From positions 1-21,967 of the forward strand of contig JBEVLT010000058.1 of assembly GCA_040509055.1 (NCBI GenBank): 21,967 bases of DNA, read 5' to 3'. This DNA comes from JAJKIP01 sp040509055 (GTDB lineage: Bacteria; Bacteroidota; Bacteroidia; Chitinophagales; Chitinophagaceae). This document shows, one piece after another, positions 6,903 through 15,142 of this stretch. Each line of letters starts with the position of its first letter. The first letter of the stretch is position 1. Made by a program: the position numbers and the translations under genes. The notes beneath the pieces are model-generated. The model was not told where the DNA came from. It ran no database searches and saw only the letters and a program-made list of their open reading frames with translations.

Positions 6903-6932
6903 CAGTCTTCTAAGAAAACGCTTATGGGACTG
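6903..6932 (+). promoter_or_regulatory. Leader hairpin 2 of the antiterminator gene
   Basis: CAGTC (6903-6907) pairs with GACTG (6928-6932). A symmetric 3x3 internal loop follows, then TAAG (6911-6914) pairs with CTTA (6921-6924) around a 6-base loop. It ends 29 bases before the GTG start. Together with hairpin 1 it makes the leader clearly structured. Function unknown. Confidence 0.4.
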
Positions 6933-6961
6933 AGGTGGCGAAGCTTTAAAATGTATTCAGC

Positions 6962-7462
6962 GTGTCCCGCAAATGGTTAGCTATTTATAGTCGTCCCCGT
7001 TGGGAAAAAAAGGTGAACCAGCTTCTTACAGAAAAGGGATTGGAAAGCTATTGCCCCCTCAATAAAGTGAGGCGCAAATGGAGCGACCGCGTGAAGATCG
7101 TGGAGGAGCCTTTGTTCAAATCCTACGTATTCGTAAAGATCAGCGATGAAGACCGCACCAAAGTGCGGATGACGCCGGGCGTGATCAATTTTGTGTACTG
7201 GTCGGGCAAGCCTGCCCTGATCAAGGAGAAGGAGATCAATACCATCAAGCGGTTTCTGAACGAGCACGAGAACGTGGAGCTGCAGCCGATGAACCTGCAG
7301 GTAGACCAGCGGGTAAAGATCACCACCGGTCCGCTGATGGACCAGGAAGGCCAGGTAATGAGCCTGCATCGCAAGATGGTAAAAGTGGCTATCGATAGCC
7401 TCGGGTACGTGCTGGTGGCCTATATTGACAAATCGAAACTAACTTCGGCACAGCCCGAATAA
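6962..7462 (+). CDS. UpxY-type NusG-like transcription antiterminator
   Basis: This 166-residue NusG paralogue has an NGN domain (about residues 3-100, starting KWLAIYSRPRWEKKV) and a C-terminal KOW domain (about 114-145, with VDQRVKITTGPLMDQEGQV). In Bacteroides, UpxY proteins are encoded first in capsule operons and let RNA polymerase read through the long operon from its own leader. The general family also includes RfaH and LoaP. The GTG at 6962 gives the N-terminus expected for the family. The ATG at 6951 is out of frame. It is the first gene after the strong promoter, with export genes directly behind, exactly the UpxY position. It probably acts on its own leader, where two hairpins lie; this is inference. 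No UpxZ-like inhibitor gene is seen next to it. Confidence 0.9.
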   Translation: MSRKWLAIYSRPRWEKKVNQLLTEKGLESYCPLNKVRRKWSDRVKIVEEPLFKSYVFVKISDEDRTKVRMTPGVINFVYWSGKPALIKEKEINTIKRFLNEHENVELQPMNLQVDQRVKITTGPLMDQEGQVMSLHRKMVKVAIDSLGYVLVAYIDKSKLTSAQPE

Positions 7463-7492
7463 TCTTATCTTTTCTTCACTAAAGCTACTTCC

Positions 7493-8287
7493 ATGAAGCT
7501 GACGCCTTCTGTACTGCTGCTTGCCTGCTCCGTGTATTTCATGTCTTGCGCTACCCAGCAGAAAATACCGGGTTACCTGCAAAACCTGACGGATACCACG
7601 GGCAGGGGAAAGCTGCAGGTGCCGGAACTGCGCATCCAGAAGAATGATCTTTTGTCCATACAGGTATACAGCGCCAGCACGCGTCCGGAAGTAGATGCTT
7701 TGTATAACATGCCTGCCGTGGCTGCTGCCGGCGCTGGCCAAACAGGAGCTACGGCGCCTGCTACCAGTGGTTACCTGGTCAATAGCAAGGGCGATATCGA
7801 ATATCCCAGGCTCGGCACTTTTCATGCCGAAGGGCTGACCAAGGAAGAGCTGGCAGCGCAGATCAGCAAGCGGCTGACCGAGCCGGTACAGCTGCTTATC
7901 AACCCGACCGTAATCGTACGCTTCATCAACCTGAAGATCACTGTGCTGGGCGAAGTGAATACGCAGGGCGTGATCTCCATACCCGGCGAGCGGGTCACCA
8001 TTCTCGAGGCGGTAGGACTGGCCGGCGGCATCAATGATTTCGGTATGAAGAACGCCGTGAAAATAAGCCGCGAAACAGACGGCCAGCGCCAGGTAGGGCT
8101 GGTAGATCTTTCTTCCAAAGATCTTTTTTCCTCGCCCTATTATTATCTCCGGCAAAATGATGTGGTGTTCGTAGATCCCACTCCCGGAAAGGCAAAAGCT
8201 GCCCAGCAGGACCGCACCGTGCAGCAGGTGACCCTCGGGGTAAGCCTGATTACGGCTGTAGCGCTTATCATCAATATTTTCAGGTAA
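7493..8287 (+). CDS. wza: Wza-family polysaccharide export outer-membrane lipoprotein
   Basis: This 264-residue protein should form the outer-membrane/periplasmic channel for polysaccharide export with Wzc. It starts with a lipoprotein signal peptide and FMSC lipobox (Cys19; relaxed, as is common in Bacteroidetes). A Poly_export domain follows from about residue 45 (LRIQKNDLLSIQVYS through the GYLVNSKGDIEYPRLG stretch). Then comes an SLBB-like region (about 140-215; ITVLGEVNTQG, then LEAVGLAGGIND). The C-terminus is one hydrophobic helix (about 247-264, ending IINIFR), which may line the outer-membrane pore as the E. coli Wza helix does. An Ala/Gly/Thr-rich insert (about residues 76-92) interrupts the export domain. 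It is shorter than E. coli Wza (about 379), with fewer SLBB repeats. It lies 30 bases after the antiterminator gene and 34 before wzc. Confidence 0.93.
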   Translation: MKLTPSVLLLACSVYFMSCATQQKIPGYLQNLTDTTGRGKLQVPELRIQKNDLLSIQVYSASTRPEVDALYNMPAVAAAGAGQTGATAPATSGYLVNSKGDIEYPRLGTFHAEGLTKEELAAQISKRLTEPVQLLINPTVIVRFINLKITVLGEVNTQGVISIPGERVTILEAVGLAGGINDFGMKNAVKISRETDGQRQVGLVDLSSKDLFSSPYYYLRQNDVVFVDPTPGKAKAAQQDRTVQQVTLGVSLITAVALIINIFR

Positions 8288-8321
8288 GCCCCAACACAAA
8301 AAAATTATAATACGCGCTTTC

Positions 8322-10718
8322 ATGGAAGACCAGATCAGCAGCAATAAGAAAGAGCTCTGGAACCTGAGCATCAAGGACCTTTTTTACAAATATGTCCGCT
8401 TTCTTCCCTGGTTTATTTTATCGGTGGTCGTGGCCCTCTCGGGCGCCTGGCTCTACCTGCGGTATGCCCCGCAGACCTACGAAGCCGGCGGCACCCTGAT
8501 CATCAAGAGCGAGAAGCAGGCCATCCGCAACGATAAGATGGAGGATATCCTCAGCGGCAACAGCCGGATGCAGAGCATCCAGAGCGAGATCGAAATGCTG
8601 CGGTCGCGCCCGCTGGTAACAAGGGTGGTGGACAGGCTGCACCTGCAGCAGAACTATGTCGCCATCGGCAAGTTCAAAGATCTGAACGTGTATAAAGACT
8701 GTCCTTTCCTGGTGGATGTGCTCAAGGTGGCCGATTCATCCCGCCCGTATTCGTTCAAGCTCAAATTCATCGATGGCAGCCGCTACCGGATGAATGATAA
8801 CCCGGCCATACTCACGTTCGGGCAACTGGTAACGAATGAATTCGGCGTATTCCGGATCGTGAAGAACAATACGCCCTATGCCGGAACGGAATATAAATTC
8901 TCCTGGGAGCCGGCGTACAGGGTAGTAAGCACCCTGGTCAGGAACCTGAAGGTGCAGCCCCGCACACTCGGCACCGGCATCCTTTCCATCAGCATACCGG
9001 CGGAGAACGGCACCATGGCCGCGGATGTGGTGAATACCCTGATGGCGGAGTATGATGTAATGACCGTGGAGCAGAACAATTTCTCCACCGACCAGATCCT
9101 GAGCTTTGTGGATAGCCGGCTGAACATCCTGAACCGGGAGCTGGACAGCATCCAGTACATCCTGCTGGATTACCAGCAGCGGAATAACATTATCGATGCC
9201 GAAGTGCAATCCGGCGAATACTTCAAAAAAATCAGCGAAGCAGATAAAGCGGTCAATGAACAAAAGATCCGCGTGGATGTGGCCAATATCATTGATGGGT
9301 ACCTGAGTGATAAACGAAATCAGTACAGCCGCGTGGTGGTACCTTCCTCCCTGGGGCTGGAAGACATTACGCTCAATGAGCTGGTGATGGCTTATAACAA
9401 AGCACAGCTGGAGCGCCAGGTGCTGCTGGGCGGTAATGTGCCGCCGGATAACCCTTATGTGAAAGAAGCCGAAGGCCAGATCGAAAACCTGCGGGAACGG
9501 GTACGGGAGAATATCCGGAACATCAAGTCATCGTACAACTCGGTGATCGCTACGCTGCAGCGAAGAGGCATCCAGGAGCAATCGCAGCTGCGGGAGCTGC
9601 CGTACAAACTGAAAGAATACGTAGAGATACAGCGGCAGGTAAATTCCAAGCTCGCCTTGTTCAACCTGCTGCAGGGCAAGCGGGAGGAAACCGCTATCAC
9701 GCGGGCTTCTACCATCTCCAATTCCAAAGTGATCGACATGGCGGTACCTTCCAGCTTCCCGGTGAAGCCCAACCGCAGGGCAGTCCAGCTGCTGGCATTG
9801 CTGATCGGTCTCGCGCTGCCGGCAGTCGTTCTCTTTATTCGTGAACTGCTGAATGACAAGGTTAACAGCCGCGCCGATATCGAGCGGATCACCAATGCGC
9901 CGATCCTGGGCGAAGTCGGCCACTCCTTTACCGGCCAGACGCTGGTGGTGACTAAAACCAGCCGCAGCATGGTGGCCGAACAGTTCCGGATCATCCGGTC
10001 CAACCTGCAATATGTGCTGCCGCAAAAAGAAAAGCCGGTTATCCTCATTACCTCTTCCTTCAGCGGCGAGGGTAAATCCTTTGTCAGCACCAACATGGCC
10101 GCGGTGATGGCGCTGACAGGCAAAAAGACGGTGATCCTGGAATTCGATATCCGCAAGCCGCGGGTACTGGCAGGCCTGGGTATGAGCAAGCAGGCCGGGA
10201 TCAGCAATTACCTGATCGGCAAAGCAGAACTGAAAGACCTGATTATCCCGGTAGAGGGCCAGGAGAATCTTTTTGTATTGCCCTGCGGCCCCATTCCTCC
10301 CAATCCTTCCGAGCTGCTGCTCGATCCGCGCGTAACTGAATTGTTTGCCCGGCTGCGCGAGGAATTCGACATGATCTTCATCGATACCGCCCCGGTAGGC
10401 ATGGTGAGCGATGCCATGACGCTGGGTAAATATGCCGACTGCACGCTGTACCTGGTACGGCAGGGCCATACATTCAAAAAACAGATCGGCCTGATCGACG
10501 AGCTGTACCGCGAAGAAAAGCTGCCGAAAGTATCCGTGATCATCAACGATGTGAAGATGAAGCATGGATACGGCTATTATGGCTATGGCCGCTACGGCTA
10601 CGGGTATGGCTATGGTGAGAAAAGCGGTTATTATGACGAAGAACGGCCACAGCGCGGCTTTTTCGGCAAGCTGTTCTATGCCCTGAACCCCCTGAATTGG
10701 TTTCGCCGGAAAAGATAA
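8322..10718 (+). CDS. wzc: Wzc-type chain-length regulator with tyrosine autokinase domain
   Basis: Wzc controls capsule or exopolysaccharide polymerisation and export through cycles of tyrosine phosphorylation. This 798-residue protein has the fused form: a Wzz domain with TM1 (about residues 28-47), a long periplasmic coiled-coil part, a GNVR-like stretch before TM2 (about 487-508), then a cytoplasmic BY-kinase. Kinase motifs are Walker A SGEGKS within 576-586, Walker A' ILEFDIRKPR (605-614) and Walker B MIFIDTAP (684-691). The C-terminal Tyr cluster has ten Tyr between residues 750 and 771 in a Gly-Tyr repeat, the autophosphorylation target. It is followed by a basic tail ending WFRRKR. 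All key residues are present, so it should be active. No separate Wzb phosphatase gene is visible in the window. Confidence 0.95.
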   Translation: MEDQISSNKKELWNLSIKDLFYKYVRFLPWFILSVVVALSGAWLYLRYAPQTYEAGGTLIIKSEKQAIRNDKMEDILSGNSRMQSIQSEIEMLRSRPLVTRVVDRLHLQQNYVAIGKFKDLNVYKDCPFLVDVLKVADSSRPYSFKLKFIDGSRYRMNDNPAILTFGQLVTNEFGVFRIVKNNTPYAGTEYKFSWEPAYRVVSTLVRNLKVQPRTLGTGILSISIPAENGTMAADVVNTLMAEYDVMTVEQNNFSTDQILSFVDSRLNILNRELDSIQYILLDYQQRNNIIDAEVQSGEYFKKISEADKAVNEQKIRVDVANIIDGYLSDKRNQYSRVVVPSSLGLEDITLNELVMAYNKAQLERQVLLGGNVPPDNPYVKEAEGQIENLRERVRENIRNIKSSYNSVIATLQRRGIQEQSQLRELPYKLKEYVEIQRQVNSKLALFNLLQGKREETAITRASTISNSKVIDMAVPSSFPVKPNRRAVQLLALLIGLALPAVVLFIRELLNDKVNSRADIERITNAPILGEVGHSFTGQTLVVTKTSRSMVAEQFRIIRSNLQYVLPQKEKPVILITSSFSGEGKSFVSTNMAAVMALTGKKTVILEFDIRKPRVLAGLGMSKQAGISNYLIGKAELKDLIIPVEGQENLFVLPCGPIPPNPSELLLDPRVTELFARLREEFDMIFIDTAPVGMVSDAMTLGKYADCTLYLVRQGHTFKKQIGLIDELYREEKLPKVSVIINDVKMKHGYGYYGYGRYGYGYGYGEKSGYYDEERPQRGFFGKLFYALNPLNWFRRKR
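10565..10616 (+). repeat. Degenerate GGCTAY repeat coding the Wzc tyrosine tail
   Basis: About eight imperfect hexamers of the type GGCTAT/GGCTAC/GGGTAT, with short interruptions, encode alternating Gly-Tyr in the Wzc tail. The units vary at the third base, so selection on the peptide rather than recent slippage best explains it. Change in unit number would stay in frame and alter the number of phosphorylatable tyrosines. Confidence 0.6.
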
Positions 10719-10739
10719 CCGGTGAATTTTTTATAAAGT

Positions 10740-11702
10740 ATGTCAGTTGTATTGGTTACCGGCGGAGCCGGCTTTATCGGGTCCAATCTTGTAGAAAGCC
10801 TGATGCAGGACAACCGGGTGAGCGGTGTGCGCATCCTGGACAACCTGGCCACGGGTTCCCTCCGCAACATCCAGGAGCTGTTGACAGACCCGAGGGTATT
10901 GTTTATCGAAGGCGATATCCGGGATTATGATACCTGCCTGCGTGCCTGCGAAGGCGTGAATTATATTTCACACCAGGCCGCCCTGGGCTCGGTGCCCCGC
11001 TCCATCAACGATCCGCTTACGTCCAACAATGTCAATATCACCGGCACGCTGAATGTATTTACGGCAGCGAAGGAAAAGGGTGTGAAGCGCATCGTGTATG
11101 CAGCCAGCTCCTCCACGTACGGCGATCATCCCGGTCTGCCGAAGGTGGAAGACCGGATCGGCCGGCCGCTGTCGCCCTATGCCGTTACCAAGTATGTGAA
11201 CGAGCTGTATGCACAGGTATACGGCAGCCTGTATGGCATGGAACTGATCGGGCTGCGCTATTTCAATATTTTCGGTCCCCGGCAAAATCCCCAGGGTCCT
11301 TATGCCGCGGTAATTCCCCTGTTTGTCAAAGCGCTGCTCCAAAGCCAACCCCCGGTCATCAACGGCGACGGCACGCATAGCCGCGATTTTACCTTTGTGG
11401 CCAATGCAGTGCAGGCTAATATTGCGGCGATGTTTACCACCAATGCGGAGGCGGTGAACCAGGTATACAATATCGCCTGCGGTGAGCAGACCTCGCTCAC
11501 CGAACTGTACACGATACTGCAAAAAGAAGCAGGCAGCACGGTAGCGCCTGTGTACGGGAAAGAAAGGACAGGAGACGTAAAACATAGCCTGGCCGATATT
11601 TCCAAAGCCGGGGAGAAACTGGATTACCAACCTCTCGTATCTGTACGGGAAGGGCTGCACACTACCTTTGACTGGTATAAAAACAACCCGGACCGTCTAT
11701 AA
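10740..11702 (+). CDS. WbpP/TviC-like UDP-N-acetylhexosamine C4 epimerase
   Basis: This 320-residue extended SDR should interconvert UDP-GlcNAc and UDP-GalNAc (or the corresponding uronic acids) for the repeat unit. The NAD-binding motif is GGAGFIG (residues 8-14), the active-site Ser lies in AASSSTYG (121-128), and the catalytic pair is Y147-xxx-K151. The stretch HQAALGSVPRSINDP (78-92) is characteristic of the WbpP/WbgU/TviC group, which prefers N-acetylated sugars. Length is close to WbpP (341). The ATG at 10740 follows wzc by 21 bases. It starts a run of sugar-nucleotide genes. Which sugar it acts on (UDP-GlcNAc versus UDP-GlcNAcA) cannot be settled from sequence reading alone. Confidence 0.85.
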   Translation: MSVVLVTGGAGFIGSNLVESLMQDNRVSGVRILDNLATGSLRNIQELLTDPRVLFIEGDIRDYDTCLRACEGVNYISHQAALGSVPRSINDPLTSNNVNITGTLNVFTAAKEKGVKRIVYAASSSTYGDHPGLPKVEDRIGRPLSPYAVTKYVNELYAQVYGSLYGMELIGLRYFNIFGPRQNPQGPYAAVIPLFVKALLQSQPPVINGDGTHSRDFTFVANAVQANIAAMFTTNAEAVNQVYNIACGEQTSLTELYTILQKEAGSTVAPVYGKERTGDVKHSLADISKAGEKLDYQPLVSVREGLHTTFDWYKNNPDRL

Positions 11703-11713
11703 TCCATAACAGC

Positions 11714-12769
11714 ATGGCAAAAACAATTATCATAACAGGCGGAGCCGGGTTTATCGGTTCGCATGTTGTCCGGTTGTTTGTGACAAAGTACAGCGCTTAT
11801 TCGATCGTTAACCTGGATGCGCTGACCTATGCGGGCAACCTGGAAAACCTGCGCGATATCGAGCAGGCGCCTAACTACCTGTTCAGGAAAGCCAATATCC
11901 TCGATGCGGAAGAGCTGGATGGCATCTTCGCCGAATACAAGCCGGATGGCATCATTCACCTGGCAGCAGAGTCGCATGTGGACCGCTCTATTCTTTCGCC
12001 GCTCGATTTCGTATACACGAATGTGATCGGCACGGTAAACCTGCTGAACACGGCGAAGAAATGGTGGGAGGGAAACTACGAAGGCAAGCTGTTTTACCAT
12101 GTATCTACCGACGAAGTATACGGAGCCCTGGGCGAGACGGGATTCTTTACCGAGGAAACAAAGTACGATCCCCATTCGCCCTACAGTGCATCCAAAGCGG
12201 CGTCCGACCACTTCGTAAAAGCCTATGGCGATACCTACGGCCTGCCGGTAGTGATCAGCAACTGCTCCAACAACTACGGTCCCAATCATTTTCCCGAAAA
12301 GCTGGTCCCGCTTTTTATCAATAATATCATCAACCGCAAGCCGCTGCCGGTATACGGCGATGGACTGTACACACGCGACTGGCTGTTTGTAAAAGATCAT
12401 GCTGCCGCCATCGACCTGGTGTATCATCATGGCAAAACGGGAGACACCTACAATATCGGCGGCTTCAACGAATGGAAGAATATCGACCTGGTGAAGCTGC
12501 TCTGTAAACTGATGGATGAAAAGCTGGGTAATGCATCCGGCACCAGCGAGGAGCTGATCACGTATGTAAAGGACCGGCCGGGACACGACAGGCGCTATGC
12601 CATCGATGCTACCAAAATCAACCGCGAACTGGGATGGGAACCCTCTGTCACATTCGAGGAAGGGCTGAGCCAGACCATCGACTGGTACCTGGAAAATACC
12701 GAATGGCTGAAGCACGTAACCAGCGGCGCTTACCAGCAATATTATGCAGAACAATATTCAAAGGGGTAG
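11714..12769 (+). CDS. rmlB: dTDP-glucose 4,6-dehydratase
   Basis: RmlB turns dTDP-glucose into dTDP-4-keto-6-deoxyglucose, the branch point to rhamnose and many amino-deoxy sugars. This 351-residue SDR shows GGAGFIG (9-15), LAAESHVDRSI (83-93), the dehydratase signature STDEVYG (131-137, with catalytic T132, D133, E134) and the pair Y157-xxx-K161. Length is standard (about 350-360). It is 11 bases after the epimerase gene and 3 bases before rmlA. rmlC and rmlD are absent here; instead fdtA and fdtB follow rmlA, so the product is probably routed to a 3-amino sugar and not to rhamnose by this cluster. Confidence 0.96.
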   Translation: MAKTIIITGGAGFIGSHVVRLFVTKYSAYSIVNLDALTYAGNLENLRDIEQAPNYLFRKANILDAEELDGIFAEYKPDGIIHLAAESHVDRSILSPLDFVYTNVIGTVNLLNTAKKWWEGNYEGKLFYHVSTDEVYGALGETGFFTEETKYDPHSPYSASKAASDHFVKAYGDTYGLPVVISNCSNNYGPNHFPEKLVPLFINNIINRKPLPVYGDGLYTRDWLFVKDHAAAIDLVYHHGKTGDTYNIGGFNEWKNIDLVKLLCKLMDEKLGNASGTSEELITYVKDRPGHDRRYAIDATKINRELGWEPSVTFEEGLSQTIDWYLENTEWLKHVTSGAYQQYYAEQYSKG

Positions 12770-12772
12770 TTT

Positions 12773-13633
12773 ATGAAAGGGATCATTCTTGCCGGCGGAA
12801 GCGGTACCAGGCTTTACCCGATCACCCGGGCTATTTCCAAGCAGCTGATGCCGGTGTATGATAAGCCGATGATCTATTACCCGCTTTCGGTGCTGATGAT
12901 GGCGGGTATCCGCGAGATACTGATCATTACCACGCCGGAGGACAGCGACTCGTTTAAACGGTTGCTGGGCGACGGCAGCCAGATCGGTTGCCGGTTTGAA
13001 TACGCTATCCAGGAAGTGCCGAACGGGCTGGCGCAGGCCTTCGTGATCGGCGCCCCGTTTATCAACGGCGACAAGGCCGCCCTGATCCTGGGCGACAATA
13101 TATTTTACGGCACGGGCCTCGGCCGGCAGCTGGAAGCGCTGGCGGACATAGAAGGCGGGTACGTTTTTGCCTACCAGGTGAGCGACCCGGAGCGCTATGG
13201 CGTGGTTGAATTTGACAAGGAGATGAAAGCGATCTCCATCGAAGAAAAACCACTGCAGCCCAAATCTAATTTTGCCGTACCCGGCCTCTATTTCTACGAC
13301 CAGGAAGTAGTGGAGATCGCCAAAAACCTGCAGCCCTCGGCCCGTGGGGAGTACGAGATCACGGATGTAAACCGGGAATACCTGCGGCGGGAAAAGCTCA
13401 ACGTGGCGGTGCTCGACAGAGGAACCGCCTGGCTTGACACCGGCACCTTCGACTCCCTCAGCGATGCCAGCGAGTTTGTGCGTGTCATCGAAAAACGGCA
13501 GGGTACCAAGATCGGCTGCATTGAAGAAATCGCTTTCCGCAAAGGGTTCATCAGCCGGGAGCAACTGCTGGAGCAGGCCGAAAAGCTCAAGAAAAGCGGC
13601 TATGGCGACTACCTGCTGAAGCTGGCGCACTAA
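12773..13633 (+). CDS. rmlA: Glucose-1-phosphate thymidylyltransferase
   Basis: RmlA makes dTDP-glucose from dTTP and glucose-1-phosphate, feeding RmlB. The 286-residue protein has the nucleotide loop GGSGTRL (8-14), the SKQLMPVYDKP stretch (22-32), IQEVPNGLAQAF with the nucleotide-contacting QE (79-90) and LGDNIFYG (105-112) with metal-binding D107. Length is standard for the short RmlA enzymes. It starts three bases after rmlB, suggesting translational coupling. Feedback inhibition by dTDP-rhamnose is typical of the family but is not tested by this sequence. Confidence 0.96.
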   Translation: MKGIILAGGSGTRLYPITRAISKQLMPVYDKPMIYYPLSVLMMAGIREILIITTPEDSDSFKRLLGDGSQIGCRFEYAIQEVPNGLAQAFVIGAPFINGDKAALILGDNIFYGTGLGRQLEALADIEGGYVFAYQVSDPERYGVVEFDKEMKAISIEEKPLQPKSNFAVPGLYFYDQEVVEIAKNLQPSARGEYEITDVNREYLRREKLNVAVLDRGTAWLDTGTFDSLSDASEFVRVIEKRQGTKIGCIEEIAFRKGFISREQLLEQAEKLKKSGYGDYLLKLAH

Positions 13634-13670
13634 AGAGACAAGCAATCCTTATCATTCCAAACCGAATTGA

Positions 13671-14042
13671 GTGGCTGAGAAACTGAGCCTGCAAACCTTT
13701 ACCGACAGCAGGGGAAACCTGACCGTGATCGAGCGGGTGATCCCGTTCGATATCAAACGGATCTTTTATATCTATGGCGTGGACGATTCCGAACGGGGCG
13801 GCCACCGGCATAAGAAGACCGTGCAGGCGGCTGTGTGCCTGCGGGGCAGCTGTACCATCGTCAACGATGATGGTGAAAAGACAGAACACTTCGACCTGCA
13901 GAAGCCGTCGGAGTGCCTGCTGCTGTATCCGGGCGACTGGCATAAGATGATCAACTTTTCACCGGACGCCATCCTGATGGTACTGGCTTCCGAGCACTAC
14001 GACCCCGATGATTATATCTACGAGCAGTATGAAGCCCGCTGA
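13671..14042 (+). CDS. fdtA: FdtA/QdtA-type dTDP-4-keto-6-deoxyhexose 3,4-ketoisomerase
   Basis: This 123-residue cupin of the WxcM-like/FdtA family should move the keto group of dTDP-4-keto-6-deoxyglucose from C4 to C3. Signatures are DSRGNL (12-17), FDIKRIFYI (26-34), then GGHRHKKTVQ (43-52) with the two conserved His (H45, H47) thought to do acid-base chemistry, and LYPGDWHKM near the end. The reading starts at GTG 13671; no in-frame ATG gives the DSRGNL motif, so the rare start is well supported. It lies between rmlA and fdtB, the expected order. FdtA makes the galacto and QdtA the gluco configured 3-keto product; I cannot tell which from visual reading, so the symbol is provisional. Confidence 0.87.
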   Translation: MAEKLSLQTFTDSRGNLTVIERVIPFDIKRIFYIYGVDDSERGGHRHKKTVQAAVCLRGSCTIVNDDGEKTEHFDLQKPSECLLLYPGDWHKMINFSPDAILMVLASEHYDPDDYIYEQYEAR

Positions 14043-15132
14043 GATCGACTACGAGAACCTGTCGAAGCTCAATGCTCCGTTCCGCGAAGAGTTCCGGCAG
14101 GCGTTTGATGAAGTGCTGCAATCCGGGTGGTTTATCCTGGGGCGGCAGGTGGAGGCTTTTGAAAAGGAGTTTGCCGCATACTGCCATTGTTCATATGGCA
14201 TCGGCCTGGCTTCCGGCCTGGATGCGCTGATGCTGGCGCTGAAAGCCTGCAACCTGCCGGCCGGCAGCGAAGTGCTGGTACCGTCCAATACGTATATCGC
14301 TACTATCCTGGCCATCCTGCAGGCGGGCTGCCGCCCGGTGCTGGTAGAGCCGGATATCGCCACTTACAATATTGATCCGAAACAGATCGAAGAAAAGATA
14401 ACGAAGAACACGGCCGCTATACTGGTCGTGCACCTGTATGGTAAATGCTGCGACATGGATCCCATACTGGAGGCCGCAGGGCAGCATCAGTTGTACGTGA
14501 TCGAAGACTGTGCGCAGGCGCATGGTGCAAAATACAAAGACAGGGTAGCCGGCAGTTTTGGCCACCTGGCCGCCTGGAGCTTTTACCCGACCAAAAACCT
14601 GGGCGCCCTGGGCGATGCAGGAGCTATTACCACACAGGATGCAGGATGGACGGATCGGCTGAAGATGCTGCGCAACTACGGCAGCCGGGTGAAATACTAC
14701 AACGAAGAAGTGGGGTTCAACTCGCGGCTGGATGAAGTACAGGCTGCTTTCCTGCGGGTGAAGCTGCGTCATATGGACGCCATCACGGCCCACAAGCGAT
14801 CACTGGCAGCGATCTACCTGGATCACCTGACCAGTGAAGTGGTGAAGCCGTCCGTGAGCGATGATTATTACGACGTGTATCATATTTTCAATATCCGTAC
14901 GACACGCAGGGATGAGCTGAAGCAATACCTGCTGGAAAAAGGTATTAAAACGGAGATTCATTATCCCGTGGCTCCGCACCGGCAAAAAGCGATGCAGGGC
15001 ATCCTGGATGAAGCGGTCTTCCCGGTATCGGAAACCATTCATGCCACTACGCTCAGCCTGCCCATTTCGTTTTTTCATACTGCAGATGACGTGCTGCGGG
15101 TATGCGAGACCATCAACGGGTTTTATAAATAG
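14029..15132 (+). CDS. fdtB: FdtB/QdtB-type dTDP-3-keto-sugar aminotransferase (PLP)
   Basis: This DegT/DnrJ/EryC1-family aminotransferase should convert the 3-keto sugar into dTDP-3-amino-3,6-dideoxyhexose (Fuc3N or Qui3N) using glutamate and PLP. In the 367-residue form the PLP Lys is K189 in SFYPTKNLGALGDAG, and the ring-contacting Asp is D160 in IEDCAQAHGA. NYGSRVKYYNEEVGFNSRLDE matches the family's substrate region, and PSNTYIAT carries the usual phosphate-binding contacts. I prefer ATG 14029 (MKPAEIDYENL), which overlaps fdtA by 14 bases. An in-frame ATG at 14008 would add seven unconserved-looking residues. The order rmlB-rmlA-fdtA-fdtB is a complete route to the amino sugar. The normal next enzyme, an N-acetyltransferase, is missing. 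Confidence 0.9.
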   Translation: MKPAEIDYENLSKLNAPFREEFRQAFDEVLQSGWFILGRQVEAFEKEFAAYCHCSYGIGLASGLDALMLALKACNLPAGSEVLVPSNTYIATILAILQAGCRPVLVEPDIATYNIDPKQIEEKITKNTAAILVVHLYGKCCDMDPILEAAGQHQLYVIEDCAQAHGAKYKDRVAGSFGHLAAWSFYPTKNLGALGDAGAITTQDAGWTDRLKMLRNYGSRVKYYNEEVGFNSRLDEVQAAFLRVKLRHMDAITAHKRSLAAIYLDHLTSEVVKPSVSDDYYDVYHIFNIRTTRRDELKQYLLEKGIKTEIHYPVAPHRQKAMQGILDEAVFPVSETIHATTLSLPISFFHTADDVLRVCETINGFYK

Positions 15133-15142
15133 TTCCAACATT

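Larger units (their letters stand above)
6643..6961. other. Non-coding junction between lptC and the polysaccharide cluster
   Basis: This 319-base stretch has no credible gene on either strand. Its first part holds a hairpin that may end lptC transcription (6692-6726). The middle (about 6730-6815) is AT-rich and shows nothing I can name. The last part carries a strong promoter (6819-6850) and a leader with two hairpins before the GTG start of the antiterminator gene. The boundary separates housekeeping genes from the polysaccharide cluster. Confidence 0.8.

Noticed and set aside
9528..10565. A 345-codon minus-strand frame opposite the Wzc kinase domain
   Set aside because: The plus-strand frame contains intact Walker motifs and the Tyr tail; the reverse frame is His/Gln-rich shadow sequence.
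10745..11765. Near-identical Rossmann-motif DNA at the starts of the epimerase gene and rmlB as a direct repeat
   Set aside because: About 20 bases coding for GGAGFIG are alike because both are SDR enzymes with similar codon use; similarity does not extend beyond the motif.
11624..12754. A 376-codon open frame on the minus strand opposite rmlB
   Set aside because: It is the antisense of a secure rmlB gene, carries no family motif and has the composition expected of a shadow frame in GC-rich codon use.
15008..15142. N-terminal extension of the first methyltransferase-like gene
   Set aside because: It lies within fdtB, is Cys/Arg/Phe-rich and not protein-like; ATG 15143 directly after the fdtB stop is preferred.
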